This document shows positions 1 through 8,919 of a DNA stretch of 64,000 nucleotides, in pieces. Origin of the DNA: Agaribacillus aureus. GTDB lineage: Bacteria > Bacteroidota > Bacteroidia > Cytophagales > Cyclobacteriaceae. The stretch is from NCBI GenBank assembly GCA_030442055.1, contig JAUJEB010000001.1, positions 2,294,001 through 2,358,000 of the forward strand, given 5' to 3'. Made by a program: the position numbers and the translations under genes. The notes beneath the pieces were generated by a model that saw only the letters and a list, made by a program, of their open reading frames with translations, ran no database searches and was not told the origin of the DNA. Every line of letters starts with the position of its first letter. Positions within the stretch are counted from its first letter, which is position 1.

Positions 1-224
1 TCAAGAATGGTGAGGTCAACAGTATCAATACCTATGTAAATCCCGATGCCACCTTGTTTCCTCCCCATGAAATGAAGGAGCCGGACACCCGGTTGAAAGG
101 CTATCGCTGGCGCGAAGATGAGAAGCCCACCAAAGAAGAGGTCATTAATGGCTCAAGTAATATTGAGCCGGAAACTGACCAAAAACCGACGGCGCAGAAA
201 AGTATTATTATCCGCAAGGAATAA
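1..224 (+). CDS. 3' end of an unidentified gene, possibly OstA/LptA-like
   Basis: The reading frame is open from the left edge and ends at TAA 222-224, giving the last 73 residues of a protein. The visible part is hydrophilic. It has a segment reading roughly 'INTYVNPDATLFPPHE', then 'LKGYRWREDEKPTKEEV', then a low-complexity Glu/Thr/Lys tail. The 'LKG(F/Y)xWR...RP' style resembles, from memory, the C-terminus of the long OstA-like (LptA superfamily) proteins of Bacteroidota that handle lipopolysaccharide. This is a weak resemblance and not an identification. The start and most of the protein lie outside the window. Confidence 0.45.
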   Translation, partial: KNGEVNSINTYVNPDATLFPPHEMKEPDTRLKGYRWREDEKPTKEEVINGSSNIEPETDQKPTAQKSIIIRKE

Positions 225-378
225 TAATAATTCAAGATTTTCTTGATTAATCGCAAGAAAATGACTAAATTCCTTTACATACAACCTGGAAAAAGCCGTT
301 AACGAATACCTTTTTAAAAAATTTTGTTAATGTAAGTTAAATTGCTCATCTCTTAACAACTTTTTTGTAAATAAAGCG

Positions 379-386
379 TATTTTTG
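379..386 (+). promoter_or_regulatory. Candidate -7 promoter box (TAnnTTTG) for the T9SS cargo gene
   Basis: TATTTTTG matches the Bacteroidota -7 consensus TAnnTTTG and sits 30 nt before the GTG start at 417. No convincing -33 TTTG is seen at the usual 19-21 nt spacing, so this is a candidate only. Confidence 0.35.
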
Positions 387-416
387 AAGAGCTAATCAAG
401 TTAACAGATAATTTGA

Positions 417-1139
417 GTGAAATTTACAAAATTCATAGTACTGTATATCCTGCTATTGTGGCTGGTGCCTGAGATAAACCAGGCGCAAAGCATAGAAATA
501 GTGAAAGCTGATAAAGAAGCAGTCAGTACTATTGGCTCAAAAATCAATTCCAACTTCAAAATCCGAAACCGTTCCGATAAACCCATCCTCCTTAAAGTCA
601 AAAGGATTGATAAACAAATTGGCTCCGGGCAAACAAATTACTTCTGCTGGGGTGAAGAGTGCTACGATGCAACAGTAGATGTAATGCCCAGATCTATCAT
701 ATTGGAACCCGGGCAAACCACCAGTAAATTCAACAGTGTATTATTAGCCGGGATAACGGAGGCCCAGAGTTCCGTAAAATATGTATTTTATGATAAAAAT
801 AATCCCACCGATGCGGTTGAGTTTGAGGTTCTTTATAAGGTATTGGAGAAAAAGCCCCAAAGCTTATTGCTGAAAAATAAAAATATAAAAATCAGCAATG
901 TTTACCCAAATCCCGTAAGTAGTTTCGCGGCCATTGATTACAACATCTTAAATGATGATAAAGATATTAAAATAGTCCTCCACAATGTCCTGGGTGGAAA
1001 AGTAGGTGAATATGAACTCTCTGCATTTGATGAGTCGCTTGTGATTAGCACAGAAGAGTTAAACCCGGGAGTTTATTTCTATTCCGTGTATATCGACAAC
1101 GACAATGCCATCACCAAAAAATTTATCATCAAACGATAG
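417..1139 (+). CDS. Secreted protein with type IX C-terminal sorting domain
   Basis: A 240-residue secreted protein of unknown function. The start is GTG. Residues 1-24 form a signal peptide (basic start, long hydrophobic core, cleavage near the Gln-Ala-Gln after residue 20). The middle (about 26-142) looks like a beta-sandwich with two close cysteines, C77 and C82, that could form a disulfide. From about residue 160 comes a textbook Por-secretion tail (TIGR04183 type). It has the YPNP motif at 163-166, a DYN strand, an LHNVLGG-like strand, LNPGVYFYSV and a final KKFIIKR. Family knowledge: this domain sends cargo through the type IX secretion system to the cell surface, where it is normally cleaved off. 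The next gene is bamD, but a promoter box just before bamD suggests separate transcription. Confidence 0.85.
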   Translation: MKFTKFIVLYILLLWLVPEINQAQSIEIVKADKEAVSTIGSKINSNFKIRNRSDKPILLKVKRIDKQIGSGQTNYFCWGEECYDATVDVMPRSIILEPGQTTSKFNSVLLAGITEAQSSVKYVFYDKNNPTDAVEFEVLYKVLEKKPQSLLLKNKNIKISNVYPNPVSSFAAIDYNILNDDKDIKIVLHNVLGGKVGEYELSAFDESLVISTEELNPGVYFYSVYIDNDNAITKKFIIKR

Positions 1140-1227
1140 GCAACTTTTCCATTGTTTACTGCATTAGTCTCTACGTAACAATTTGGAACTAAAATCTTCC
1201 GGATTAGTTTATTTTCAATGAGTACTT

Positions 1228-1235
1228 TATATTTG
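1228..1235 (+). promoter_or_regulatory. -7 promoter box directly before bamD
   Basis: TATATTTG is a perfect TAnnTTTG box ending 7 nt before the ATG at 1243. With initiation about 4-7 nt after the box, the mRNA would begin at or just before the start codon. The upstream -33 element is weak: TTAG at 1204-1207, 20 nt before the box. Confidence 0.5.
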
Positions 1236-1242
1236 CACCCGC

Positions 1243-2076
1243 ATGTTGAAATCGAAGAAATATATTTATTTTATCTTAGTCTTATTAGTACTTCAGTCCG
1301 CTTGTTCAAAATTTAGAAAAATTGAAAAAAGCGATGATTTAGAGGAAAAGTACAAGGCTGCCATAGAATATTTTGAGGAGGAGGACTACTATCGTTCAAG
1401 CGTTTTGCTTGAGCAGATACTGCCATTGCTAAGAGGCGACAAGAGGGCTGAAAAAGCACAATATTATTATGCTTACGCCCATTTCCATCAAAAATTATAC
1501 ATACAAGGTGCCTATTACTTCAAGTTGTTTTACCAGACCTACTCCCGAAGTGAATTTGCCGAGGAATGTATGTATATGCATGCTTATTCTTTATACCTGG
1601 ACTCTCCGGTTTACAACCTGGATCAATCCAGCACGCATGAGGCTGTCGAGGCTATGCAGAATTTCCTGAATAAATTCCCGCAAACCGAATATAAGGAGAA
1701 AGGCAATGACATCATTAACAAATTGAGAGAAAAGCTGGAAGATAAAGCCTACTTCAATGCCAAAGAGTATTACAAGTTACGGGACTATGACCCAAGGAAT
1801 CTCAAGGCAGCGATCATCGCTTTTGACAATTTTGAAAGAGACTTTCCCGATTCCAGGCGAAATGAAGAAATTACGTACCTCAAAATAGACGCAAAATTTA
1901 AACTGGCTCAGCAAAGTGTGCCCAGCAAACAAAAGGAAAGATATCAGGAAACCGTTAAACTCTATGAATCTTTTATTGATTTTTATCCGGAAAGCGTATA
2001 TTTGAAGAAGGCTGAGAACATTTATAAGACAAGTATTAACCAAATAAGTAAAAGAGCCAAGACTAGTAATCTATAA
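1243..2076 (+). CDS. bamD: Outer membrane protein assembly factor BamD
   Basis: A 277-residue lipoprotein of the BAM complex, which inserts beta-barrel proteins into the outer membrane. It sits on the periplasmic face and works with BamA. Residues 1-20 form a lipoprotein signal peptide with lipobox Leu-Gln-Ser-Ala-Cys; Cys21 is the lipidation site. The rest is a series of tetratricopeptide-like helical pairs (for example around KAQYYYAYAHFHQKLY and the SEFAEECMYMHAYSLY repeat), typical of the BamD/YfiO fold. The length fits the family. It is followed after 13 nt by rpoZ and then coaBC, an arrangement common in Bacteroidota. The ATG is chosen because the signal peptide begins there and a promoter box lies immediately upstream. 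Confidence 0.93.
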   Translation: MLKSKKYIYFILVLLVLQSACSKFRKIEKSDDLEEKYKAAIEYFEEEDYYRSSVLLEQILPLLRGDKRAEKAQYYYAYAHFHQKLYIQGAYYFKLFYQTYSRSEFAEECMYMHAYSLYLDSPVYNLDQSSTHEAVEAMQNFLNKFPQTEYKEKGNDIINKLREKLEDKAYFNAKEYYKLRDYDPRNLKAAIIAFDNFERDFPDSRRNEEITYLKIDAKFKLAQQSVPSKQKERYQETVKLYESFIDFYPESVYLKKAENIYKTSINQISKRAKTSNL

Positions 2077-2089
2077 ATAACTATTAATT

Positions 2090-2401
2090 ATGTCGATACA
2101 AGCATCAATTATAACAAGAGATTTGGCTGAAATTTCAGAGCCCACCGGCAATATTTATCAGTCAGTATCCATAATTTCCAAGAGAGCACGGCAAATCTCT
2201 TCCAAGATGAAAGAGGAATTAAACAGCAAGTTAGCGGAATTTGCCAGCACCGTGGATAACCTGGAGGAGATTTTTGAAAACCGGGAACAAATTGAAATTT
2301 CCAAGTTTTATGAGAGAATGCCCAAACCTACCAATGTAGCTACCGAAGAATTTCTACAGGGAGAGGTTATGTTTCGCGAAGCAGACCAAGACGCCAAATA
2401 A
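2090..2401 (+). CDS. rpoZ: DNA-directed RNA polymerase omega subunit (Bacteroidota form)
   Basis: A 103-residue protein matching the omega/Rpb6-like subunit that helps fold and assemble the beta' subunit of RNA polymerase. The TGNIYQSVSIISKRARQI segment (about 19-36) is the conserved omega core, where an alanine/arginine-rich helix follows an N-terminal turn. The C-terminal third is acidic. The Bacteroidota form is divergent from the proteobacterial one, so the call rests on this core plus the conserved place between bamD and coaBC. It lies 13 nt after bamD and 11 nt before coaBC, so the three are probably cotranscribed. Confidence 0.8.
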   Translation: MSIQASIITRDLAEISEPTGNIYQSVSIISKRARQISSKMKEELNSKLAEFASTVDNLEEIFENREQIEISKFYERMPKPTNVATEEFLQGEVMFREADQDAK

Positions 2402-2412
2402 AGAATCCGGAC

Positions 2413-3609
2413 ATGCTCCGCAATAAGAAAATTATTTTAGGAGTATGTGGCAGCATAGCTGCTTATAAAGCGACTATGCTAACCAGACTGCTCATTAAAA
2501 ATGGCGCTGAGGTAAAAGTTATCCTGACCGCTGCTGCCAGCGAGTTTATTACCCCTCTTACCCTAGCCACACTTTCCAAAAATCCGGTATTGATTGATTT
2601 CAAGAAGGATGTCACCGGCGAATGGAACAATCATGTTAAGCTTGGCTTGTGGGCCGACGCTATGGTAATTGCCCCTGCCAGCGCCAACACCATTGCTAAA
2701 ATGTCTCATGGACTATGTGATAACCTGCTACTAGCTACTTACCTCTCGGCCAGATGTCCGGTATTTCTGGCACCGGCCATGGATTTGGATATGTATCAAC
2801 ATCCTGCCACCGTCAATAACCTGCAAAACCTAAAGAATTTTGGTAATCATCTCATCGATGCGGAATATGGTGAGTTAGCCAGCGGCTTAATCGGTAACGG
2901 CCGCATGGCGGAGCCCGAACACATAGTACATCATCTTGAAAATCATTTTTCGGCCAATGGCCTGTTTAAAGGGAAAAAAATACTAATTACCGCCGGCCCT
3001 ACTTATGAAAAAATAGATCCGGTACGATTTATAGGGAATCATTCATCCGGAAAAATGGGTTATGCATTGGCCAATGGCATGGCCGACAAAGGCGCTGAGG
3101 TAATATTGGTTAGTGGCCCTACCAGTCTTACAGTTAGTCATCCCAATATCAACCTGATTAACGTCAATTCCGCCGAAGAAATGTATGACCAATGCATACA
3201 ACACTATGGTCAGGTAGACGTGGCTGTTCTGGCTGCGGCCGTGGCGGACTACACACCCAAAGATAAGTCAGAGCAAAAAATCAAAAAGCAAAATAACGGT
3301 TTAAACATTGCCCTGGTCAAAACCCAGGATATAGCCCTTGAGCTTGGAAAAATCAAAAAACCTTACCAGATCAACGTCGGGTTTGCGCTGGAAACCCAGC
3401 AGGAGATGGAAAATGCTCAAAAAAAATTGGTGTCAAAAAATTTCGACCTGATTATTTTGAACTCATTAAGAGATGAAGGAGCCGGCTTTGGGCATGATAC
3501 GAATAAAATAACTATCATTGACAAAAATAATTCCCGGAATTTCGAGTTAAAAAGTAAGCAAGAGGTGGCGGAAGATATTATTGCCGCCATCAGCGCCAAG
3601 CTTGTATGA
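2413..3609 (+). CDS. coaBC: Bifunctional phosphopantothenoylcysteine decarboxylase / phosphopantothenate-cysteine ligase
   Basis: A 398-residue cytoplasmic enzyme of coenzyme A synthesis. The CoaB half joins cysteine to 4'-phosphopantothenate using CTP; the CoaC half decarboxylates the product with FMN. The CoaC domain comes first (about 1-180), with GVCGSIAAYKA at the N-terminus, the APASANTIAK motif and the PAMDLDMY substrate-clamp region. The CoaB domain (about 185-398) opens with ILITAGPTYEKIDPVRFIGNHSSGKMG, the nucleotide-binding signature, and includes AAAVADYTPK. The length is normal. Its last four bases overlap the start of the next gene (ATGA), indicating translational coupling with porD. 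Confidence 0.96.
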   Translation: MLRNKKIILGVCGSIAAYKATMLTRLLIKNGAEVKVILTAAASEFITPLTLATLSKNPVLIDFKKDVTGEWNNHVKLGLWADAMVIAPASANTIAKMSHGLCDNLLLATYLSARCPVFLAPAMDLDMYQHPATVNNLQNLKNFGNHLIDAEYGELASGLIGNGRMAEPEHIVHHLENHFSANGLFKGKKILITAGPTYEKIDPVRFIGNHSSGKMGYALANGMADKGAEVILVSGPTSLTVSHPNINLINVNSAEEMYDQCIQHYGQVDVAVLAAAVADYTPKDKSEQKIKKQNNGLNIALVKTQDIALELGKIKKPYQINVGFALETQQEMENAQKKLVSKNFDLIILNSLRDEGAGFGHDTNKITIIDKNNSRNFELKSKQEVAEDIIAAISAKLV

Positions 3610-4523
3610 AAAAAGTTTTACCCATCCTTATAGCGCTACTTTTCGCGACTGGTGCGAGGGCCCAGGAATTGAATGCCAACGTAGTGGTCAATCTCGGCCC
3701 CCAGGTGCAAACAACGGAAAGAACAGTTTTCACGGACATGGAAAACGCATTCACGCAATTCCTGAATAATAGAAAATGGACCAATGATAATTTCAATGTA
3801 GAAGAAAGAATTGATTGTAACCTGATTATCAGTATTGAAAAAATGAATTCGGTAAGCAGCTTTGAAGCAGCTGTACAAATTCAATCTGCCAGGCCAATCT
3901 ACAATAGCAACTATCAATCAATTCTGCTAAACATGGCCCAGAATTACGCCGACAATAACTGGGATTTTGACTATGTTACCTCTCAACCTTTAGAATTCAA
4001 CGAGAACAGCCTCCAAAATAATATTACAGCCATGCTCGCCTATTACGCCTATGTTATCATCGGCATCGACTTTGACTCATTCAGCCGGTTGGGCGGTACA
4101 AAGTATTTTGAAAAAGCGCGGAACATCGCAAACAATGCGGATCAGCAATTTGGGGGCAATGGCTGGAAACAATTTGTATCTCCTCCCAGAAATCGTTACT
4201 GGTTGGTCGAAAATTTCAACAATCCCCAACTACAAAGCGCCAGGGAAGCCATCTATGACTACCACAGATTAGGTTTAGACACCTTTGACCAATCTCCGGA
4301 TGAAAGCAGAAAAACGATTCTTGAGGCCTTAAAAAAAATTCAAACCGCCAATCGCGCAAACCCCAATGCCTATATCGTGACGCTTTTCTTATTTGCCAAG
4401 GCAGATGAGCTCATTAACATTTTTTCCCAGGGTGACCTGGGCACAAGAAGGCAGGCCTACGATCTACTGGTACAACTTCAACCTACAAAAACCGCAGAAT
4501 TCCAAAAGATTTTAAGCAACTAA
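3606..4523 (+). CDS. porD: PorD family protein (DUF4835)
   Basis: A 305-residue periplasmic protein with an N-terminal signal peptide (about 1-19, ending Ala-Arg-Ala-Gln). The mature start ELNANVVVNLGPQVQ and the following FTDMENAFTQFLNNRKWT stretch are characteristic of DUF4835, the family annotated as type IX secretion protein PorD. The family is conserved in Bacteroidota between coaBC and recN, as here. Its mechanistic role in secretion is not well defined. It overlaps the coaBC stop by 4 nt. A T9SS cargo gene lies 2.5 kb upstream, which fits an organism with that secretion system, although no other T9SS core genes are in the window. Confidence 0.82.
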   Translation: MKKVLPILIALLFATGARAQELNANVVVNLGPQVQTTERTVFTDMENAFTQFLNNRKWTNDNFNVEERIDCNLIISIEKMNSVSSFEAAVQIQSARPIYNSNYQSILLNMAQNYADNNWDFDYVTSQPLEFNENSLQNNITAMLAYYAYVIIGIDFDSFSRLGGTKYFEKARNIANNADQQFGGNGWKQFVSPPRNRYWLVENFNNPQLQSAREAIYDYHRLGLDTFDQSPDESRKTILEALKKIQTANRANPNAYIVTLFLFAKADELINIFSQGDLGTRRQAYDLLVQLQPTKTAEFQKILSN

Positions 4524-4575
4524 TCTCCTTAATTATTCCTATTTTTAAAGCCAAGTATAGGACAAGATATAATTA

Positions 4576-6231
4576 ATGCTTCAAAACCTGTTGATTAAAA
4601 ACTACGCCTTGATAAAGGAACTGAGGATCGATCCCTCGGAGAGGTTTAATATTATAACCGGCGAAACAGGGGCCGGAAAATCAATCATGCTTGGCGCTGT
4701 AGGGTTACTATTGGGAAAAAGAGCTGATACCAAGGTACTGCTGAATGAAGAGGAAAAGTGTGTTATTGAAGCTTCATTTCACATAAAGGGACACGGTCTG
4801 GAAGAATTCTTTCAGCAAGCCGACCTCGATTATGAACCTGTAACCATCATCAGAAGAGAAATTACCCCGTCGGGTAAATCAAGGGCGTTTGTAAACGACA
4901 CGCCTACCACCCTGGAAGTATTAAAAAAAGTAAGTGACTATCTGGTGGATATACATTCACAGCATGATAATATACTACTGGGCGAAAATAAATTTCAATT
5001 AGGTTTGGTGGACGACTTTGCGCAAAATGCTAAAGTAAGGGAAACTTATTTGACCACTTATCAGGCCTACATCAAGGCCAATAACAGTTACCGGCATCTT
5101 TTGGAAGTAGCTCAAGGAATTTCCAAAGAAGAAGATTACATGAAATTCCAGCTGGATGAGCTGGAAAAAGCAGATCTGCAGGAAGATGAACAGGCAACAC
5201 TGGAAGAAGAGTTGAAAACCCTGGAAAACGCGGAGGAAATAAAAAGTAAATTGCATCAATGCCTGTTGATCCTGGACCGTGAAGAAATGGCTGTGAACGG
5301 ACATATACAAACCGTTGCATCGCTACTTAGCCAACTCACGGGAATTTCCAGCCAATATGAAACTTACAGGGAACGAATCGATAACTGTCTCATCGAACTA
5401 AAGGATCTCACCGTTGATTTGGAAAGGGCGCAGGATGTCGTTGAATTTAATCCGGAAAGAATTCAGGAAGTTCAGGAACGTATAAGTCTGATTTACAGAT
5501 TACAACAGAAACACCATGCAAATAGCATTGCCGACTTGCTAGACATCCATGCCGAGCTGAGCCAAAAAGTAAATCAGGCAGAGAATATAGAAGAGGAGTT
5601 ATTACAGGCGAAAAAACTAAAGGAAAACCTTTATGAAGAGTTATTGACAAAGGGCAAAAATTTGTCAGAATCAAGAACAGGTTGTTTTATAGGTATTGAA
5701 GATGCCACAATTGAATTATTGAAGAACCTGGGAATGGAGGACGCTACCCTGAAAATATCTTCTCGTCAGGTGGAACCCAATATTTCCGGAATTGATGAAA
5801 TCGATATACTATTTAGCGCTAACAAAGGTATTAGCCCACAGCCACTCAAAAAAGTGGCTTCCGGTGGTGAGTTTTCAAGGCTATTATTTTGCATTAAGTA
5901 TTTATTAGCTCAAAAGACCGCCCTTCCTACCATGATATTTGACGAAATTGATGCCGGTATTTCGGGAGAAATCGCCATTAAAATGGCCAATATGATGAAG
6001 GAGATGGCCGAAAAACATCAGGTCATAGCCATCAGCCACTTGCCACAATTCGCCGCCAAGGGCGATGCGCACTATTTTGTTTTCAAAGATAACAGCGAGT
6101 CAAAAGCCATCAGCAAAATCAAAAAGCTGACCCAGGAAGAACGCGTGTTGGAAATTGCCAAAATGATCGGCGGCGAAAAACCCACCGCCACGGCTTTTGA
6201 GAATGCACGCGAATTAATGACCGTCAACTGA
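4576..6231 (+). CDS. recN: DNA repair protein RecN
   Basis: A 551-residue SMC-like ATPase involved in recombinational repair of double-strand breaks. The Walker A motif GETGAGKS is at 29-36. A long coiled-coil region rich in Glu, Lys and Leu spans about 155-380. The ABC signature (VASGGEFSRLL, about 428) and Walker B (MIFDEIDAGISG, about 455) follow, and then the ISHLPQ switch. This head-coil-head order and the length are standard for RecN. It begins 52 nt after porD. This completes the bamD-rpoZ-coaBC-porD-recN run typical of Bacteroidota. Confidence 0.95.
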   Translation: MLQNLLIKNYALIKELRIDPSERFNIITGETGAGKSIMLGAVGLLLGKRADTKVLLNEEEKCVIEASFHIKGHGLEEFFQQADLDYEPVTIIRREITPSGKSRAFVNDTPTTLEVLKKVSDYLVDIHSQHDNILLGENKFQLGLVDDFAQNAKVRETYLTTYQAYIKANNSYRHLLEVAQGISKEEDYMKFQLDELEKADLQEDEQATLEEELKTLENAEEIKSKLHQCLLILDREEMAVNGHIQTVASLLSQLTGISSQYETYRERIDNCLIELKDLTVDLERAQDVVEFNPERIQEVQERISLIYRLQQKHHANSIADLLDIHAELSQKVNQAENIEEELLQAKKLKENLYEELLTKGKNLSESRTGCFIGIEDATIELLKNLGMEDATLKISSRQVEPNISGIDEIDILFSANKGISPQPLKKVASGGEFSRLLFCIKYLLAQKTALPTMIFDEIDAGISGEIAIKMANMMKEMAEKHQVIAISHLPQFAAKGDAHYFVFKDNSESKAISKIKKLTQEERVLEIAKMIGGEKPTATAFENARELMTVN

Positions 6232-6249
6232 TATATTCGAATTAATTTT

Positions 6250-6257
6250 TATTTTTG
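6250..6257 (+). promoter_or_regulatory. Candidate -7 promoter box for fabI
   Basis: TATTTTTG fits TAnnTTTG and lies 32 nt before the fabI ATG in the 58-nt gap after recN. No clear -33 element is seen. Confidence 0.4.
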
Positions 6258-6289
6258 AACCTTTAAAATCCCTATTTAAATTTAAACCT

Positions 6290-7105
6290 ATGGCATATAA
6301 TTTATTACAAGGTAAAAAAGGAATCATATTCGGCGCCCTGGATGAAAAGTCTATCGCTTGGAAAGTGGCACTGAAAGCCAAAGAGGAAGGCGCTACTTTT
6401 GTACTTAGCAATGCACCGATAGCAATGAGGATGGGAGCTATTAATCAACTGGCGGAAACCTGTGAGGCGGAAGTGATACCTGCCGATGCTACCTCCCTGG
6501 AGGATTTGGAAAATCTGTTTTCCAAATCTATGGAAGTCCTGGATGGCAAGTTGGATTTTGTTCTGCACTCCATCGGCATGAGTCCCAATGTACGAAAGAA
6601 AAAATCATACGGGGACCTGAATTACGATTGGTTTCTTAAAACCCTGGACATCTCAGGGCTTTCATTTCATAAGGTAATGCAGACCGCAGAAAAATTAGAT
6701 GCCATGAATGAGTGGGGTTCCATACTGGCGTTAACCTATATTGCGGCTCAAAGGACATTCCCCGATTATTCCGATATGGCGCAGGCCAAATCTGTGCTGG
6801 AATCTATCGCCAGAAGTTATGGTTACAGATTTGCCAAATCAAAAAAGGTACGGGTAAATACCATTTCTCAATCCCCTACCATGACCACAGCAGGTACCGG
6901 CGTCGGTGGATTTGATGCGTTTTTTGATTACGCCCACAAAATGTCACCACTGGGCAACGCCCCGGCCGAAGACTGTGCCAACTATGTCATTACCATGTTC
7001 TCAGACCTAACCAGGATGGTTACTATGCAAAACCTGATGCACGACGGAGGATTCTCTTCCTCAGGTATTACAGAGGATATTATTGCCGATTTAAAAAAAT
7101 CATAA
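6290..7105 (+). CDS. fabI: Enoyl-[acyl-carrier-protein] reductase (NADH), FabI type
   Basis: A 271-residue short-chain dehydrogenase superfamily enzyme for the last reduction in each round of fatty acid elongation. It shows the FabI-type nucleotide site (GKKGIIFGALDEKSIAW, a form of GxxxxxSIAxG), LHSIGMSP in the core, and the catalytic pattern Tyr150...Tyr160-x6-Lys167. That spacing equals Tyr146/Tyr156/Lys163 of the E. coli enzyme. The C-terminal MHDGGFSSSGI is the usual substrate-loop end. The length is normal. A stem-loop with a T-rich tail follows, so it probably forms a single-gene unit from its own promoter box. It is the likely triclosan-type target (family knowledge). Confidence 0.95.
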   Translation: MAYNLLQGKKGIIFGALDEKSIAWKVALKAKEEGATFVLSNAPIAMRMGAINQLAETCEAEVIPADATSLEDLENLFSKSMEVLDGKLDFVLHSIGMSPNVRKKKSYGDLNYDWFLKTLDISGLSFHKVMQTAEKLDAMNEWGSILALTYIAAQRTFPDYSDMAQAKSVLESIARSYGYRFAKSKKVRVNTISQSPTMTTAGTGVGGFDAFFDYAHKMSPLGNAPAEDCANYVITMFSDLTRMVTMQNLMHDGGFSSSGITEDIIADLKKS

Positions 7106-7117
7106 CCTTATCAACTG

Positions 7118-7172
7118 AAGGTTGAAATGGAATAGAGACGCTAAAACTGTCGCTTTTTATTTCAACCTTTTT
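7118..7172 (+). terminator. Stem-loop terminator after fabI
   Basis: AAGGTTGAAAT (7118-7128) is complementary to ATTTCAACCTT (7159-7169), an 11-bp perfect stem with a 30-nt interior, followed by three more T residues. It lies 13 nt after the fabI stop and before ispE, consistent with an intrinsic terminator. Confidence 0.65.
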
Positions 7173-7189
7173 CCCTACCTTCCGCCAAA

Positions 7190-8002
7190 ATGCTGTCATT
7201 TCCAAATGCCAAAATAAACCTGGGACTAAACATTATTGAAAAAAGAAAGGATGGATTTCATAACCTGGAATCGTGCTTTTACCCGGTGCCCTGGCATGAT
7301 GTATTGGAAATCGTTCCCAGCCAAAAGCTGTCATTTCAGATCACCGGATTGGAAATACCCGGAGATCCAATGGAAAATTTATGTCTGAAAGCCTATCGGC
7401 TATTGGCTGAAGATTTTGATTTGGAGCCGGTCAGTATTCATTTGCATAAGATCATACCAATGGGTGCAGGTCTGGGAGGAGGTTCGTCGGATGCGGCAGC
7501 TACCTTAAAGCTGCTAAATCAATTATTTACGCTGGATCTGGATGAGGAGACGCTGGCCGGTTATGCTTCCGAAATTGGTAGCGATTGCGCATTTTTCATA
7601 AAAAACGCAGCCACACTGGCCCACGGAAAAGGTGACCAGTTTCTTAAGATTACGATTAATCTGGCGGAGAAATACCTTGTATTGGTCTATCCGAATATCC
7701 ACGTCAACACAGCAGTCGCCTACAGTGGCATCATCCCCCAAAAGCCCTCCCATGGCATTGCAAAAATCATTGAAAACGAGCCACTTTCGAGTTGGAAAGA
7801 CCAGTTAACCAATGATTTTGAACATGGTATTTTCAAACAGCATCCTTCGCTCACACACATTAAGGCGACGTTGTATCAGCTTGGTGCAGCTTATGCCAGC
7901 ATGAGTGGTTCCGGATCCGCTTTGTTTGGTTTGTTTGAGCAAATGCCCCAACTTCCTGAGGAATTTGACAATTATTTGGTTTGGAAAGGCCAGCTCTCCT
8001 GA
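7190..8002 (+). CDS. ispE: 4-diphosphocytidyl-2-C-methyl-D-erythritol kinase
   Basis: A 270-residue GHMP-family kinase that phosphorylates CDP-methylerythritol in the non-mevalonate isoprenoid pathway. The N-terminal FPNAKINLGLNI holds the substrate-binding Lys8. The GHMP ATP loop, PMGAGLGGGSSDAAA, is at about 90-104. IGSDCAFF near 134 carries the catalytic aspartate, and the third motif appears as MSGSGSALFG near the C-terminus. The length is slightly short but complete. The gene converges with the downstream minus-strand transporter gene with only 5 nt between stops. Confidence 0.95.
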   Translation: MLSFPNAKINLGLNIIEKRKDGFHNLESCFYPVPWHDVLEIVPSQKLSFQITGLEIPGDPMENLCLKAYRLLAEDFDLEPVSIHLHKIIPMGAGLGGGSSDAAATLKLLNQLFTLDLDEETLAGYASEIGSDCAFFIKNAATLAHGKGDQFLKITINLAEKYLVLVYPNIHVNTAVAYSGIIPQKPSHGIAKIIENEPLSSWKDQLTNDFEHGIFKQHPSLTHIKATLYQLGAAYASMSGSGSALFGLFEQMPQLPEEFDNYLVWKGQLS

Positions 8003-8007
8003 GTATA

Positions 8008-8919
8008 TCAAGCAGGTGGTTTTAACCGTCTTTGCGACCGATAACGCTGAATAAAGGGGTGAGTGATCACCGCCAACAAAATAATTAAGGTTCCCAAATA
8101 GAATCCCTCCGACATTCTTTCTTTGTCTTTAAAAATTATTACCGCCAGTATTATTCCATAAACGGGTTCTAAATTAATGGTGAGGTTAATACTAAAAACG
8201 GTTAATCTTTTCATCAGCTCCACGGAGATAGAAAACGGGTAAACCGTACAAATCGAAGCCAGTATCAGCAGGTAGAGGTAATCCATATTACTGCCGACAA
8301 GATTAATAGTATAATCATCCGGTCCCCAGAAAGCGTAAGCAGGCAAAAACACGGCGGTCCCCAAAAAGGCACCAACCATCTCATAAAAAGTAATTGTATA
8401 ATGATCGTGTTTCACAGCAAACCTACTGTTGATCACTAAAAACAAAGCGGCAAGAAATGCCGAAAAGACCGCAAAGATCAATCCCAGAAGGTGATTAAAC
8501 TCAAATTTAAATATGATGTACAACCCGAGGATTATGATCAGTCCGAGCAATACTTCAAATAACCTGACCCTTCTCCGACCTATCAAAGGCTCGAGAATAC
8601 TCGTCCACAGTGTTGCTGTTGCCATTCCGGCTAGACAAACTGATACAGTAGCTACCTTGGTGGAGGCGAAGAAAAATATCCAATGCAGGCCAATGATCAC
8701 ACCGGTCCCCAGAATTTTGTAAATCTCCTTTTTGCCAATTACAAAATCCCGTTTCTTAACGGTCATGAAAACACCCAGAATGATAAAGGCAAACAAAGTT
8801 CTGTACAACACCAATTCCAGGGCGCCAATTTCAATAAGCTTTCCCAGAATAGCGGTAAAACCCCAGATAAAAACAATAAAATGAAGTAATAAATAATCCT
8901 GTAGCCGCCCTTTCATCAC
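8008..8919 (-). CDS. EamA/DMT-family transporter (about 10 membrane helices)
   Basis: A 303-residue inner-membrane protein with about ten hydrophobic helices arranged as two five-helix EamA repeats. The first repeat starts with LHFIVFIWGFTAILGKLI, the classic EamA opening, and the second is near FAVFSAFLAALFLVIN. The C-terminus is basic (RYRSQRRLKPPA), consistent with a cytoplasmic end. Family members export metabolites such as amino acids or nucleotide precursors; the substrate cannot be told from sequence. Its start overlaps the stop of the upstream permease gene by 4 nt, so the two are translationally coupled. Confidence 0.88.
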   Translation of the reverse strand: MMKGRLQDYLLLHFIVFIWGFTAILGKLIEIGALELVLYRTLFAFIILGVFMTVKKRDFVIGKKEIYKILGTGVIIGLHWIFFFASTKVATVSVCLAGMATATLWTSILEPLIGRRRVRLFEVLLGLIIILGLYIIFKFEFNHLLGLIFAVFSAFLAALFLVINSRFAVKHDHYTITFYEMVGAFLGTAVFLPAYAFWGPDDYTINLVGSNMDYLYLLILASICTVYPFSISVELMKRLTVFSINLTINLEPVYGIILAVIIFKDKERMSEGFYLGTLIILLAVITHPFIQRYRSQRRLKPPA

